A DNA stretch of 64,000 nucleotides, from NCBI RefSeq assembly GCF_018219155.1, contig NZ_CP056124.1, positions 1-64,000 of the forward strand, read 5' to 3'. The position numbers and the translations under genes were made by a program. Below are positions 41,129-49,653 of this stretch, piece after piece (position 1 is the first letter of the stretch; every line of letters begins with the position of its first letter). The stretch comes from Moritella sp. 24. Lineage in GTDB: Bacteria > Pseudomonadota > Gammaproteobacteria > Enterobacterales > Moritellaceae. Under the pieces are notes generated by a model. It worked only from the letters and a program-made list of their open reading frames with translations. It did no database searches and was not told the DNA's origin.

Positions 41129-42199
41129 ATGAGTAAAAAAACGGATTGGCTTAAGCACTGTAAGCGTTTCTTGCAAAATGGCTCAACACCAGCTGAGCAA
41201 AGGGATTACGCAGAACGTCACCTCTTAAATTACAACACTTTTAGAAAGCGCCTGGCCGCGTACAAGAAGAGTGATACTTACAAGCGCAGCCTTGCTGCCA
41301 CTGAGACTGTGCATGCCAAAATCAGGGGCGGTAAGGCAAAGGCCAAACGTGAAATTGCTGAAAGTCAGATTCCAAAGGAAATGACGCGCGGCGCACGCGT
41401 AGCAAAGCCCATGCCAGCAGCACACCCAGGCATTAAATATAATCAAAATGGTACCCGCTCATTTAGACCAGGTAATCGCGTAGCACTTCTACATGCTGAG
41501 TTTTTAAAAGGTGGTTTTCGCTCTCGTAATTATGAGTCTAGGGGCAAGGTTGGTATCGATGAAAACCTTGAATTGCTCAATACCCAATTCGCTACAATCC
41601 ACGACACCGGTGCAGAGTTAATACATGACTTAGAGGCGCGTTACAAAGATAACGATCCCATCGTCCTTAAAGAAATGAACGCTACAGGCAAGGTTGTTGA
41701 ACGTGAATTGTCACTAGCCGAGGCCCGTATTGAAATCGCGCAGCAAACGGCAATGCCGATGACTGAGATTTTCAAAGTGATGCTCGCGGGTGAGGTTAAA
41801 TTAGCTGAGTTAGAGCTAAAAGATCGTGATGCCCCCATGTTCAGCAAGTTTGAGCAGTACCAAATAACAAAAGAGATCATCCAACAACGCATCGATGAGA
41901 AATTAACAGCGGGTGAAACATGCAGCATGTTTCTACTTGCCGGTGTTGAGCCCCCATCCATATTATCCCGCGAATATGAAATAGAACTACGCAATGCAGA
42001 GGCCGAACCGCCTAGCGATGATGGTATTACACCAGATCAAGCGTCCGAGCTTAAAAATCATTTAGTACAACGCAATTCAGACACCCCTGATTGGTTAGCC
42101 AAGCGCCGTGCTGAAAATGCTCGCGTATACGCAGAGTCAGCCGGTGTTGGTGATGAATTGATAACTCATAGTGAAGAGGTTGAAGATAGTGAAACGTAA
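41129..42199 (+). CDS. Putative small terminase subunit
   Basis: 356 residues from the ATG at 41129 (GGGATC upstream; an ATG at 41117 overlaps the box). N-terminal helix-turn-helix (CKRFLQNGSTPAEQRDYAERHLLNYNTFRKRL) as in terminase small subunits that recognise pac/cos. Middle region helical, suited to oligomerisation. It overlaps the next gene by 29 nt and precedes the large subunit. The 19-bp palindrome GAAACATGCAGCATGTTTC lies in its coding sequence at 41915. Larger than most TerS. Confidence 0.6.
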   Translation: MSKKTDWLKHCKRFLQNGSTPAEQRDYAERHLLNYNTFRKRLAAYKKSDTYKRSLAATETVHAKIRGGKAKAKREIAESQIPKEMTRGARVAKPMPAAHPGIKYNQNGTRSFRPGNRVALLHAEFLKGGFRSRNYESRGKVGIDENLELLNTQFATIHDTGAELIHDLEARYKDNDPIVLKEMNATGKVVERELSLAEARIEIAQQTAMPMTEIFKVMLAGEVKLAELELKDRDAPMFSKFEQYQITKEIIQQRIDEKLTAGETCSMFLLAGVEPPSILSREYEIELRNAEAEPPSDDGITPDQASELKNHLVQRNSDTPDWLAKRRAENARVYAESAGVGDELITHSEEVEDSET

Positions 42200-43049
42200 T
42201 AAAAACAGCAGAAAACAGCGTAAGTCATCACGGGTAGTAAATTCTACTGACCAGGGCTTGCATATGCCTGGTTCGACAACGACTAAGACACTGGCGACAA
42301 AGTGCGTGGCTATCGACCGCGCTTTTGCTGATGTAATCAGTAACATTGATATGGGTACCTGTGTGAAAAACCTCCCCAATATTGTTAAAGATAAGCGATA
42401 TACCGAGTTATTAAGTAAGTATGGCGAGTTCTATGATCGCGTTCTGTTTGATTTTTTCGATAAAGATATGACTGGCCAAGAAATGTTGCTCGTAAATACA
42501 GTGTTCGCGGGTGATAGCACTAAGACCTGTGTTCAGCTTGATTTAGATAGTAATGATGACACTTGGATGGAACTGCAGAGCATGTTGCTTGTTAGTTATA
42601 TGGTCCTTAATCCGTTGAGTCGTATTGTCATCATTTATTCTGGTGATAACGCCCCTGCAGCTATTTATAAGCAAATGACCAATATGGTTAAGCAGATAAA
42701 AATACTCATAACGAAAATGCCGTGGATTGGTGAGTATCTGTCAATTGTGGATAGCGGCCTAAAGATTAACTTACCAGGCACTAACAATTGGCGACTTACA
42801 TTTAAGCACTACAAGGCTGGTGGAGAACTAAAGCTTACTGGTGAATCTAACCCTAAAATGCTGACGGTTCTAAACAATGCACATGACTGCACTTTAGATG
42901 CCTGGCGCGTAGTCCAGCTCGCACAAACAGGTTGTGATAATAAGGTGCTAGCAATAGGTGGTAATCCCATTGCAGGCACCGCATTTAATACCGCCATTGA
43001 AAGTCCTAACTGGGCTAAAGCACCATTGAAAACGCTCATTGAGGCGTAA
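42171..43049 (+). CDS. TerL-like ATPase paralog lacking Walker motifs (pseudo-ATPase)
   Basis: 292 residues. From about 85 onward it aligns by eye with the TerL ATPase domain encoded next door: VLFDFFDKDMTGQEMLL with MYVFFGKYPDHQQRLML, LNPLSRIVIIYSG with FNPKCRVVVVAA, KMPWIGEYLSIVD with RMPWVAHYFKITD, and DNKVLAIGGNP with DNRVVALSQPT. The P-loop GHGTGKS is replaced by DLDSNDD, and Walker B MLTVMEE by MLTVLNN. The nuclease domain is absent. GTG start, 2 nt gap to terL. It may form mixed rings with TerL or regulate it; no such terminase component is known to me. Confidence 0.75.
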   Translation: MKRLKIVKRNKNSRKQRKSSRVVNSTDQGLHMPGSTTTKTLATKCVAIDRAFADVISNIDMGTCVKNLPNIVKDKRYTELLSKYGEFYDRVLFDFFDKDMTGQEMLLVNTVFAGDSTKTCVQLDLDSNDDTWMELQSMLLVSYMVLNPLSRIVIIYSGDNAPAAIYKQMTNMVKQIKILITKMPWIGEYLSIVDSGLKINLPGTNNWRLTFKHYKAGGELKLTGESNPKMLTVLNNAHDCTLDAWRVVQLAQTGCDNKVLAIGGNPIAGTAFNTAIESPNWAKAPLKTLIEA

Positions 43050-43051
43050 CA

Positions 43052-44722
43052 ATGGCAAAGAAACGTCTTTCCTCACTCAACAGTGATTATCGCTACTTAG
43101 GCTTGTTAGAGCATTATTCCCATGATTGGGAATTGGCTATGTATGTGTTTTTTGGTAAGTACCCCGATCATCAACAAAGGCTGATGCTTAAAAGTATTTT
43201 CCAAGAAAATGCGAGAACCAGTGTGGCCAGTGGCCACGGTACCGGTAAGTCAGATTTGATTAGCATGATCATCATCATGTTTATGATCTTCAATCCTAAG
43301 TGCCGTGTTGTTGTTGTCGCCGCAAAGCTGCAGGTGGTGAAAGACTCTGTGTGGTCAAACTTAAACGCTAACTTTGAGGCACTTGAAAAGCGGATGCCCT
43401 GGGTGGCGCATTACTTTAAGATCACCGATGTTAACTTTTACGAGAAGTCACAAAAGAACGTATGGCGTGCGAGTGCGAAAGGCTATCGCATCAACAATGA
43501 ACAAACACTAGCTGGTGAGCATAGGGACGTAATGCTTACAGTAATGGAAGAGGCCAGTGTTATTACTGATGCCGCCTTTCAGACTATTTTAGGCGCCCAA
43601 ACTAGCCGAGATAATCGTGTTGTAGCACTGAGCCAGCCAACGCACAGTGGCGGTTTCTTTTATGAAACTCAGCACTCTCGCTCAAAGTTAGAGGGCGGTA
43701 TGTGGGATGCAATGACGCTGCGCTCTGATGAATCTGAGTGGGTACAGCCAAACTTCATCCTTAACTGCCTAAGTGATTATGGTGGTTATGATTCACCAGA
43801 GTTTCAAATTAAAGTGTTAGGTCGATTCCCTGCCAAGCAAAGCTTATTCTTATTAGGCCGCACAGAGGTTTTAGGCGCAGTCGGTTGTGATGTTGAACTA
43901 GGCGATGATTGGGGGTGGGTGGCTACGATTGACGTTGGTATTACGCGAGATAAATCGGTTATCAACATTAGTAAAGTAAGCGGTGATATTGGTCCTGATC
44001 GTGTAGTTAAGAATGTCATGTTAATGGAAATGGCCGCTGATTACGGTACCCAAGCATTTGCACGCCGCGTGATCGCGGAATGCTGCAGTGGACGTTTTCC
44101 TAATATTACGATAGCGATTGATGCCGATGGTCCTGGTCATCCAATTTGGGAACATATTGTCGAGCTGGTGGAAGATGGTGGTTATGATGATGTCACCGTA
44201 TTGGCTATTAGATGGGGTAAGCCACCGTTTACCAAAAAACAAAAAGATAGATTTAAAAATCTGCGTGCGATGGCGCATGTATTTGCGGCTGATGCTATCC
44301 GGGCAAAACGCATGTCTATTGATAGTCAGACTAAAACAGTTGAACAGTTCTGTAAGTTACCAGGTGGTCTGAATGGTTCTGGCCAGTGGATAATGATGTC
44401 TAAACAAGACATGAAACTTAAGATGCAAATTGCATCACCGGATAGATCTGATACTTACTGCTTTACTCAAATTATAAATTATAAGGCCGCATCAATCGAA
44501 ACTAGCTTTTTCAGTAGTGATGATGCCGATGATTATAATGAATGGTTAGGTCTTGATGCCGATGAAAAAGAATATGAACCGGCAGATGGCGATTGGGATA
44601 AAATCAATCATTCTGACGATGATGATCACGATGAAAGTTATTGGGATGATATTGAAGAGGGTGATATTGCAATTAATGAGCAAGCGAGAAAAGAGTTGGA
44701 ATTATTAAATTATACTGATTAA
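43052..44722 (+). CDS. terL: Terminase large subunit
   Basis: 556 residues. Walker A GHGTGKS at 61-67, Walker B with catalytic carboxylates VMLTVMEE at 160-167, coupling motif VALSQPT near 190-196. Nuclease domain with VATIDVGITRDKSV (about 291-304), IAIDADGPG (about 353-361) and the last acidic cluster near 410-420. Ends in an acidic tail (HSDDDDHDESYWDD). It cuts concatemers and pumps DNA through the portal. Followed by a strong terminator. Confidence 0.95.
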   Translation: MAKKRLSSLNSDYRYLGLLEHYSHDWELAMYVFFGKYPDHQQRLMLKSIFQENARTSVASGHGTGKSDLISMIIIMFMIFNPKCRVVVVAAKLQVVKDSVWSNLNANFEALEKRMPWVAHYFKITDVNFYEKSQKNVWRASAKGYRINNEQTLAGEHRDVMLTVMEEASVITDAAFQTILGAQTSRDNRVVALSQPTHSGGFFYETQHSRSKLEGGMWDAMTLRSDESEWVQPNFILNCLSDYGGYDSPEFQIKVLGRFPAKQSLFLLGRTEVLGAVGCDVELGDDWGWVATIDVGITRDKSVINISKVSGDIGPDRVVKNVMLMEMAADYGTQAFARRVIAECCSGRFPNITIAIDADGPGHPIWEHIVELVEDGGYDDVTVLAIRWGKPPFTKKQKDRFKNLRAMAHVFAADAIRAKRMSIDSQTKTVEQFCKLPGGLNGSGQWIMMSKQDMKLKMQIASPDRSDTYCFTQIINYKAASIETSFFSSDDADDYNEWLGLDADEKEYEPADGDWDKINHSDDDDHDESYWDDIEEGDIAINEQARKELELLNYTD

Positions 44723-44758
44723 AACTTTTATATTTTACAACTTTTAAAAGTTAAGTAA

Positions 44759-44795
44759 TAGAGACTCAAGAAACATTGAGTCTCTATCATTTTTT
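44759..44795 (+). terminator. Intrinsic terminator after terL
   Basis: Perfect 11-bp stem TAGAGACTCAA/TTGAGTCTCTA around GAAACA, followed by TCATTTTTTC. It also serves the convergent gene at 44796 poorly, lacking T on that side. Confidence 0.9.
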
Positions 44796-45593
44796 CTAAT
44801 TAGAATTATATGTATCTTTTTTACTTTCTATAACTGCGTGCTGACTAAATCCAGCTCTCCTCTTTGCGAGGTCTGAATCTGACTTTTTAAATAGCAGGGC
44901 GTTGGGCGCACCAGAGTAAGGTATATTCATTAAGTCTTTGTAAATACTTCTAAAGTTTATCTTTCCTTCTTTTTCAGGGCCTAATGTTGGAGTGAGTATA
45001 TTGGGCTCTTTAAAATCTTTTCCTGATATGAATACGCCTGCAGTTGTTAACCTAGTTCTTTCATCATCCATATTGTCATAGTAAATTCTGAGCGTTATAT
45101 CTTGAGCTGCTACAGATCTTAATATGTAATCTGTCTCTTCACATTCTTTGAAAAAGTTTATTTCTTCTCTGAGTTCTATCGCTTGGAGTCTATGAGAAGG
45201 AGTATCATATCTTTCTGAAACACTTAATTTTCTAGTAAGACAAGCGAGTATTTTTTCTTGGGATATAGCTCTACTAGATATGGCATCGTTAACCCATATT
45301 CGAACAAGTGCGACATTTTTTGAATATGTTGGAATTGATAAATTATTACGTTTTTTACCTGTGGCGCAAAACTCAGTAATCGCATCGTTTATTTTAGTGA
45401 TGCTTTTTATCGCAGATTTTATTTTACGCTCGGCCTCTGCGCTTTCTACAACATAAAGTCTTTTCTCTGCTTTTTGACCGTTCGCGTTCGGTGCGAAAAC
45501 TCGTCTTGATTTATTAGATTCGTGCAGATCTTCTAATTCTAGTTTGATTCTATCTTTGGCTGCTTTAAGATCAGCTAAGTTAGTTATTATCAT
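44796..45593 (-). CDS. Unknown protein, possible accessory gene
   Basis: 265 residues, minus strand, convergent with terL. N-terminal coiled coil (LKAAKDRIKLELEDLHESNKS), then mixed helical part and a C-terminal half with DDERTRLTTAGVFISGKDF. AT-rich relative to neighbours and alone on this strand, so perhaps a moron or defence gene. No family recognised. Confidence 0.6.
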   Translation of the reverse strand: MIITNLADLKAAKDRIKLELEDLHESNKSRRVFAPNANGQKAEKRLYVVESAEAERKIKSAIKSITKINDAITEFCATGKKRNNLSIPTYSKNVALVRIWVNDAISSRAISQEKILACLTRKLSVSERYDTPSHRLQAIELREEINFFKECEETDYILRSVAAQDITLRIYYDNMDDERTRLTTAGVFISGKDFKEPNILTPTLGPEKEGKINFRSIYKDLMNIPYSGAPNALLFKKSDSDLAKRRAGFSQHAVIESKKDTYNSN

Positions 45594-46222
45594 TATTTCG
45601 CACCTTGACGTTAGGGTTGTATACCGTCTTTACATTTTGTTTTCAGAATCAGCCAGGCTGGCTTTTCAACTTGTCTTTTAGTGATGACTAGGTAGTAATT
45701 TTCTATTTATTACTGAATACCTCCAAAGAGGTCAAAACCGGTCATCTTCTACTTATTGTAGCACCTCGGCACACTTTTACCCATTTTTTAGACCTAAAAT
45801 CAAAGTCACTTGTTAGGATATGTATTCTTGAACTAGATGGTGCGGTGTGTGAAATCTGAGTGTTTTCTCGGGTGATTCTAAGTAATAAATCAGTATAGTG
45901 GGCTGCTAGGTTCAAGCATACCTATTCTTGAACCTAGTGTTTACTTTATTTATCTTGTAAATAAAATTAATACCCTTTAAAATCAACATCTTAATGTCGC
46001 TTATTTTATAACAGTGGTTGAGATTGCCAACTCGTAAAACCACCTGTTTTTTTTGATGAACCCTATAAATTGACCGTTTTATCTACGCTAAAAAATTAAG
46101 TGCAACATGCAGCACTTAATATCTTGTGTTGTTGTCACTTTTGAATCATAATCACAAAGTGTAATCTGCAACATGCAGCACTTATATTTTTTGTTAATTC
46201 ACTATATTGTAAAGGGGGATAA
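45594..46222. other. AT-rich regulatory region between divergent genes
   Basis: No gene in 629 bp. Holds a dispersed 18-bp box (45802-45819, plus strand), a perfect 11-bp inverted repeat CTAGGTTCAAG/CTTGAACCTAG (45906-45916 and 45927-45937) with a related half site TTCTTGAACTAG at 45824, and two copies of the CATGCAGCA box (46098-46188). The combination of inverted repeats, AT-rich stretches and boxes fits an operator region or a replication origin. Confidence 0.5.
46098..46188 (+). repeat. CATGCAGCA boxes, pair upstream of the RHH gene
   Basis: TGCAACATGCAGCACTTA at 46101 and 46167, 66 bp apart. The first extends to a 20-bp near-palindrome (AAGTGC-AA-CATG-CA-GCACTT). Located 35-125 bp before the 46223 start, near a TATATT -10-like hexamer. 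Confidence 0.75.
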
Positions 46223-46672
46223 ATGGCCCGTTCATTTAAAATGAGTTCGTATGAGGCAATTGTTGTTTGGGGTAAGGTAAAGTCAGATCTTATTAATGCA
46301 GTTGGTTTTGGTTGTGATTTTAGCCGTGTTGCAAATGACGATATAGGAAATCAAATTGCAGGGCTTAGTGGTGATGAATTAGAGCTTTATTTAAAGGATT
46401 ATTCTATCTCGCTAGGGGAAGTATTAAAGCCGGACTACTTAAAATCATTGCGATCTACAATGCGTGCAAAACGTAGTCGTGAAAAGAAAATGCTAGGTGA
46501 AAACAAAGTAAGTAGCATGACATTGGATATAGGCTTGAAAGAAGAGATTAACTTGCTGGTGGATCACATTAACGCCGATCCTGATAATAAAAATCGAGTG
46601 TACCAAGTTGACGTTGTTCGTATGGCCATTGCTGATCTTACGGCCAAGACATTTAAAGTTGATGAAGACTAA
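46223..46672 (+). CDS. Putative ribbon-helix-helix regulator
   Basis: 149 residues, ATG after AAAGGGGGATAA. The C-terminal part (about 97-142) MTLDIGLKEEINLLVDHI....YQVDVVRMAIADLTAK fits a ribbon-helix-helix/CopG-type fold. The N-terminal domain is not recognised; RAKRSREKKM in the centre is basic. It probably binds the CATGCAGCA boxes upstream of itself and of the 47649 gene, acting as an autoregulator or copy-control protein. Confidence 0.6.
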   Translation: MARSFKMSSYEAIVVWGKVKSDLINAVGFGCDFSRVANDDIGNQIAGLSGDELELYLKDYSISLGEVLKPDYLKSLRSTMRAKRSREKKMLGENKVSSMTLDIGLKEEINLLVDHINADPDNKNRVYQVDVVRMAIADLTAKTFKVDED

Positions 46673-46752
46673 TCACCGATAAACATTTTCTGATATGCTT
46701 TGCTCGACCAATTTAATTGCGTGCATGTCAGCGCTAAAAGGAATTGTAAATT

Positions 46753-47367
46753 ATGGCTTGTATACAGTCGTATCCGCCAAGAACTATAAAAGAACTTCGA
46801 AATATATTACAACTTGTTGACAGTTCGAACCCTGTTGTAGCACTTATGTTGGAAATGAGTGCGCTTACTGGCCTTCGTTATTCTGACTGCTCAACATTAA
46901 CAATTAAAGAAGTGACCATTAACGGTGTACTTAGAGAGTCAATTTCAGTCGTACAGAAAAAAGGTTATAAAAAACGGTTGTCATCTGGCATGGCTGAACC
47001 TGCAGCGAGAAGAGCTGCGACAGTGCGGGTTAGCTTTTCTGACCAAGCGAAGGAGCTTATCGAGGAGGCTGTGAGATTAAACCCTGGTGGCACACTATTA
47101 TTTGAATCGGACAGGAAAAGAGGCTTTCCGTATTCTGCGCAGTATGTGAATAGAATACTTAAAAGTGCCGCTGTTAAATTAAAGCTTACTTATCCGTTGT
47201 CTAGCCATAGTTTTCGTAAAGCGTTTGCGTTAATGCTGATAGAGAATGGTGCAAAGTCTCACACGGTACGAGACTTACTTGGCCATGCGTCATTAGCGAG
47301 TACAGATCATTACCTAAGTACGTTCATGTCAGATAATGACGGACATGTGGCTAAGTTGAAGTTTTAA
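46753..47367 (+). CDS. Tyrosine recombinase, catalytic domain only
   Basis: 204 residues, half the usual length, lacking a core-binding domain. Catalytic motifs are present: R in TGLRYSD (about 41), K in KKGYKKR (about 76), HSFRK (about 157-161), LGHAS (about 180) and Tyr in TDHYLST (about 190). This resembles compact plasmid resolvases and phage recombinases for dimer resolution. Plausible partner of the parAB system. Confidence 0.85.
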   Translation: MACIQSYPPRTIKELRNILQLVDSSNPVVALMLEMSALTGLRYSDCSTLTIKEVTINGVLRESISVVQKKGYKKRLSSGMAEPAARRAATVRVSFSDQAKELIEEAVRLNPGGTLLFESDRKRGFPYSAQYVNRILKSAAVKLKLTYPLSSHSFRKAFALMLIENGAKSHTVRDLLGHASLASTDHYLSTFMSDNDGHVAKLKF

Positions 47368-47372
47368 TCTTA

Positions 47373-47630
47373 TTACGCAATCGATAGCTGATAGCGTATC
47401 GAATCGTATCCCGAAAATCCGTTTAAACGAGGTCTTACAATTAGGCTGTGCCAGGCACCAAACTCGGTGAAGTCAGCCATTTTGTTTTCAATGGTAGCTC
47501 CCTGCAGTGGAGTTACCATTACATCACATCTAAGATCACCCCTTTCAGATTTAAACTGAGTCCCATTTTTTGCTTGGTATTCTATTGGTTTTTCGTTCAT
47601 TATTTCTCTAGGCATTGTTGCGTCCCCCAC
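47373..47630 (-). CDS. Small unknown protein
   Basis: 85 residues, convergent with the recombinase gene, 18 nt downstream of the DUF4236-like gene. Beta-rich, with SERGDLRCDVMVTPLQGA. No family recognised. Confidence 0.5.
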   Translation of the reverse strand: MGDATMPREIMNEKPIEYQAKNGTQFKSERGDLRCDVMVTPLQGATIENKMADFTEFGAWHSLIVRPRLNGFSGYDSIRYQLSIA

Positions 47631-47648
47631 TAATGATGTCCGGTCATG

Positions 47649-47888
47649 TTAATTTTTTGCCGTGTCTTTTTTCGGGGTTATTTTTCGTCTAAATCCAAAG
47701 CCGGTACCAACTAATGAACCGCTAATATAAATGCCAGTCGAGCCAATTGATACACCTAAATATCGACCTCCCAGGCGAAATGAAAAACTCTTCTTACCAA
47801 TTCTCAACGTTAAGAATGGCAGTATTTTAATTTGTTTTCTAAATGTAATTTGAGTCTTTTTTGTCACGTTATACTCGCTTATTATCAA
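47649..47888 (-). CDS. DUF4236-like small protein
   Basis: 79 residues. KSFSFRLGGRYLGVSIGSTGIYISGSLVGTGFGFRRK resembles the glycine-rich repeated beta strands of DUF4236 proteins. Three CATGCAGCA boxes lie directly upstream of its start, so it is probably under the same regulator as the 46223 gene. Function unknown. Confidence 0.55.
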   Translation of the reverse strand: MIISEYNVTKKTQITFRKQIKILPFLTLRIGKKSFSFRLGGRYLGVSIGSTGIYISGSLVGTGFGFRRKITPKKDTAKN

Positions 47889-47897
47889 TTGTTAATG

Positions 47898-48036
47898 GTG
47901 AAACATGCAGCACCTAAATGGGTGTTTTATGGAGTTTAAACTTATGTTGTGTCATTTTAGCTAAATAAATAAATGTGAAACATGCAGCATGTTATTAATT
48001 ATGGCTATAATATTAACATGAAACATGCAGCACTTG
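47898..48036 (+). repeat. CATGCAGCA boxes, three copies
   Basis: GTGAAACATGCAGCACC (47898), GTGAAACATGCAGCATG (47975) and ATGAAACATGCAGCACTTG (48018). They fill the space upstream of the minus-strand gene at 47649 and after the methyltransferase stop. Consensus with the other group is RTGAAACATGCAGCACTT. Confidence 0.75.
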
Positions 48037-48045
48037 TCATTTTGG

Positions 48046-48639
48046 TTATTTTACATGCCCTAACTGGCTGAAAACTTCTTTAAATTTGTCACCGTTCGGT
48101 CCCATGTAAGTGATTAATGTTCCTTTGGTTACACTTTTAGTCATCTCACCGTTGGGCTTTCGGTAATTGACTCTACCATTTGGATAGCATTGTAAAAAAG
48201 GGATTAGCGGGAGCATCCAACCCTCTGACATTGAAGAGAACGTCACGATAATAGCCTCTTCGACATTACCTTCATTGAATTCATTTACCATTCTGTGAGT
48301 CCATTCTCCGGTACTTGGAATTGCCTTTTTAATGTGATGGCCGCGTCTACCCTTACCTGGCTTACAGTTCTTTTTCTTGCACTTGCTTGGCTTTAAACAA
48401 GCATTTTCGCCTTTATGAAATGGCGGGTTCATAAACATGGTGCCAAACCAAGGTTGAGCTAAACCATCCTTTTCAATGTCGTAATAAGCATTTGCCTTGA
48501 CCGTTTTATTCGCTACTTCACAACTAGCAGGGTCGAGTGATATGTGGCCAAGAACCTCTCTTGCCAGTTCTACTATGTCCTCTGGTGTGTAGTAATCGAA
48601 TGAGCCGGAGCTTTGGTTTATGAGTTGGTCTGCTGACAT
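48046..48639 (-). CDS. Phage DNA N6-adenine methyltransferase (Dam family)
   Basis: 197 residues. FDYYTPEDIVELAREVLGHISLDPASCEVANKTVKANAYY..DGL.QPWFGTMFMNPPFHKG is the PF05869-type phage Dam signature, with motif IV NPPF at about 69-72. An insert rich in Cys/Lys (CKKKNCKPGKGRRGHH, about 86-101) may bind zinc and is not usual. Methylation could protect phage DNA or mark its replication state. Confidence 0.9.
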   Translation of the reverse strand: MSADQLINQSSGSFDYYTPEDIVELAREVLGHISLDPASCEVANKTVKANAYYDIEKDGLAQPWFGTMFMNPPFHKGENACLKPSKCKKKNCKPGKGRRGHHIKKAIPSTGEWTHRMVNEFNEGNVEEAIIVTFSSMSEGWMLPLIPFLQCYPNGRVNYRKPNGEMTKSVTKGTLITYMGPNGDKFKEVFSQLGHVK

Positions 48640-48721
48640 GTTAATGTTGCCTAAATTGAGAGATAAAATGAGTCAATGCCGTGTAGTGAACGATTTAGGT
48701 GATGCAGGTCACACTAGCTAC

Positions 48722-48765
48722 CGTTGCACGAAACGAAACGCTATAACATCCTAACAACGATGTTC
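48722..48765 (-). promoter_or_regulatory. Palindrome-like element plus dispersed box between divergent genes
   Basis: CGTTGC-AC-GAAACG at 48722-48735 (plus strand), TATAAC at 48742, and the inverted box ATCCTAACAACGATGTTC at 48748-48765. The same CACGAAACGAAA plus TATAA combination stands before the 30485 gene, where the box is in the opposite orientation. Confidence 0.55.
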
Positions 48766-48821
48766 GCCTATAACAAATGTTAAACAATAATACTCCTGTC
48801 TAATTGAGTGGAGTGGTTATA

Positions 48822-49376
48822 ATGATTGAAACACGAGGTCGTATCGGCGGTTATGGTAGAACAGGTCGGTTTTTACAGGTTGCAGAGTTCGATAAATGGT
48901 ATGATTCTCAGACCATTATGAAAGTATTGAATGATAATGGTGATAATGCAAAGTACGGTAATGCTAAGACTGTGTTTGAGTCATTGGACCGCGCTAAATG
49001 CCATTCAACAAAGCGTAGATGTAGAGCTAAACGACCTCAAATCATGCTGTTAAAGCCTGTCCATAAAGTGCGTCCTGTGCCTGATGAACTGCTCAACATT
49101 TGTGGTACAAGCATAAAAGATTACCTAACAACATTCATGTTAACCAGCCACATGGGGGCAGAAGTGCAAGGAATTAGACGAGAATACCGTAAGAACGATA
49201 AGAACCTGCGTGCTATAGCAATGCAGCATAGAGATAAGATAGCGATTAATTTTGATGGTACTTATTACTCGATAGCAGGGTGGGAAATGGTGGACAACAT
49301 AGTTCGTGTACTATTTAAAGTGGTACCACACCACCAGCTATATATAGATCGTAAAGGTAAGCACCGTTTTTCGTGA
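48822..49376 (+). CDS. Unknown protein
   Basis: 184 residues from the ATG at 48822 (GAGTGGAGTGG upstream; a TTG at 48804 is in frame). Basic, with RAKCHSTKRRCRAKRPQ and a GTSIKDYLTTFML helix. Possibly DNA-binding. Divergent from the methyltransferase, sharing a regulated promoter region. Confidence 0.6.
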   Translation: MIETRGRIGGYGRTGRFLQVAEFDKWYDSQTIMKVLNDNGDNAKYGNAKTVFESLDRAKCHSTKRRCRAKRPQIMLLKPVHKVRPVPDELLNICGTSIKDYLTTFMLTSHMGAEVQGIRREYRKNDKNLRAIAMQHRDKIAINFDGTYYSIAGWEMVDNIVRVLFKVVPHHQLYIDRKGKHRFS

Positions 49377-49384
49377 TAAACATC

Positions 49385-49402
49385 ATCCTAACAACGAGGT
49401 TT
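49385..49402 (-). promoter_or_regulatory. Dispersed 18-bp box
   Basis: Inverted copy ATCCTAACAACGAGGTTT directly after the 48822 gene. Followed (49403-49565) by ~160 bp where I see no gene. Confidence 0.6.
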
Positions 49403-49565
49403 TAATATAAGTGTTTACATTTGGAGGGTAGGTGTCGTATTATGCGTTGGCTGACAGCGGTATTAGCCACGTAAGCTTGATTTAAAATGATTCTGACCCT
49501 GTATACAGCGTTATTTTAAGCTTAGTGAACAGCTCTCTATAAGTATGATTATATGTAATAAGACC

Positions 49566-49600
49566 AAAGCCACTTAAACCATATTAAGTGGCTTTTTTTT
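49566..49600 (+). terminator. Intrinsic terminator before the baseplate operon
   Basis: AAAGCCACTTAA/TTAAGTGGCTTT, a perfect 12-bp stem, with eight T in total on the plus side. Confidence 0.92.
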
Positions 49601-49607
49601 GCCCTTA

Positions 49608-49628
49608 TTTTATCGCTCAAAACATAAT
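49608..49628 (+). promoter_or_regulatory. Late-type phage promoter for the baseplate operon
   Basis: TTTTATCGCTC at 49608-49618, 4-nt spacer, CATAAT at 49623-49628, 26 nt before the start of the operon's first gene. Confidence 0.8.
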
Positions 49629-49653
49629 GGGAATTACAAAATAGGAGCTGGTA

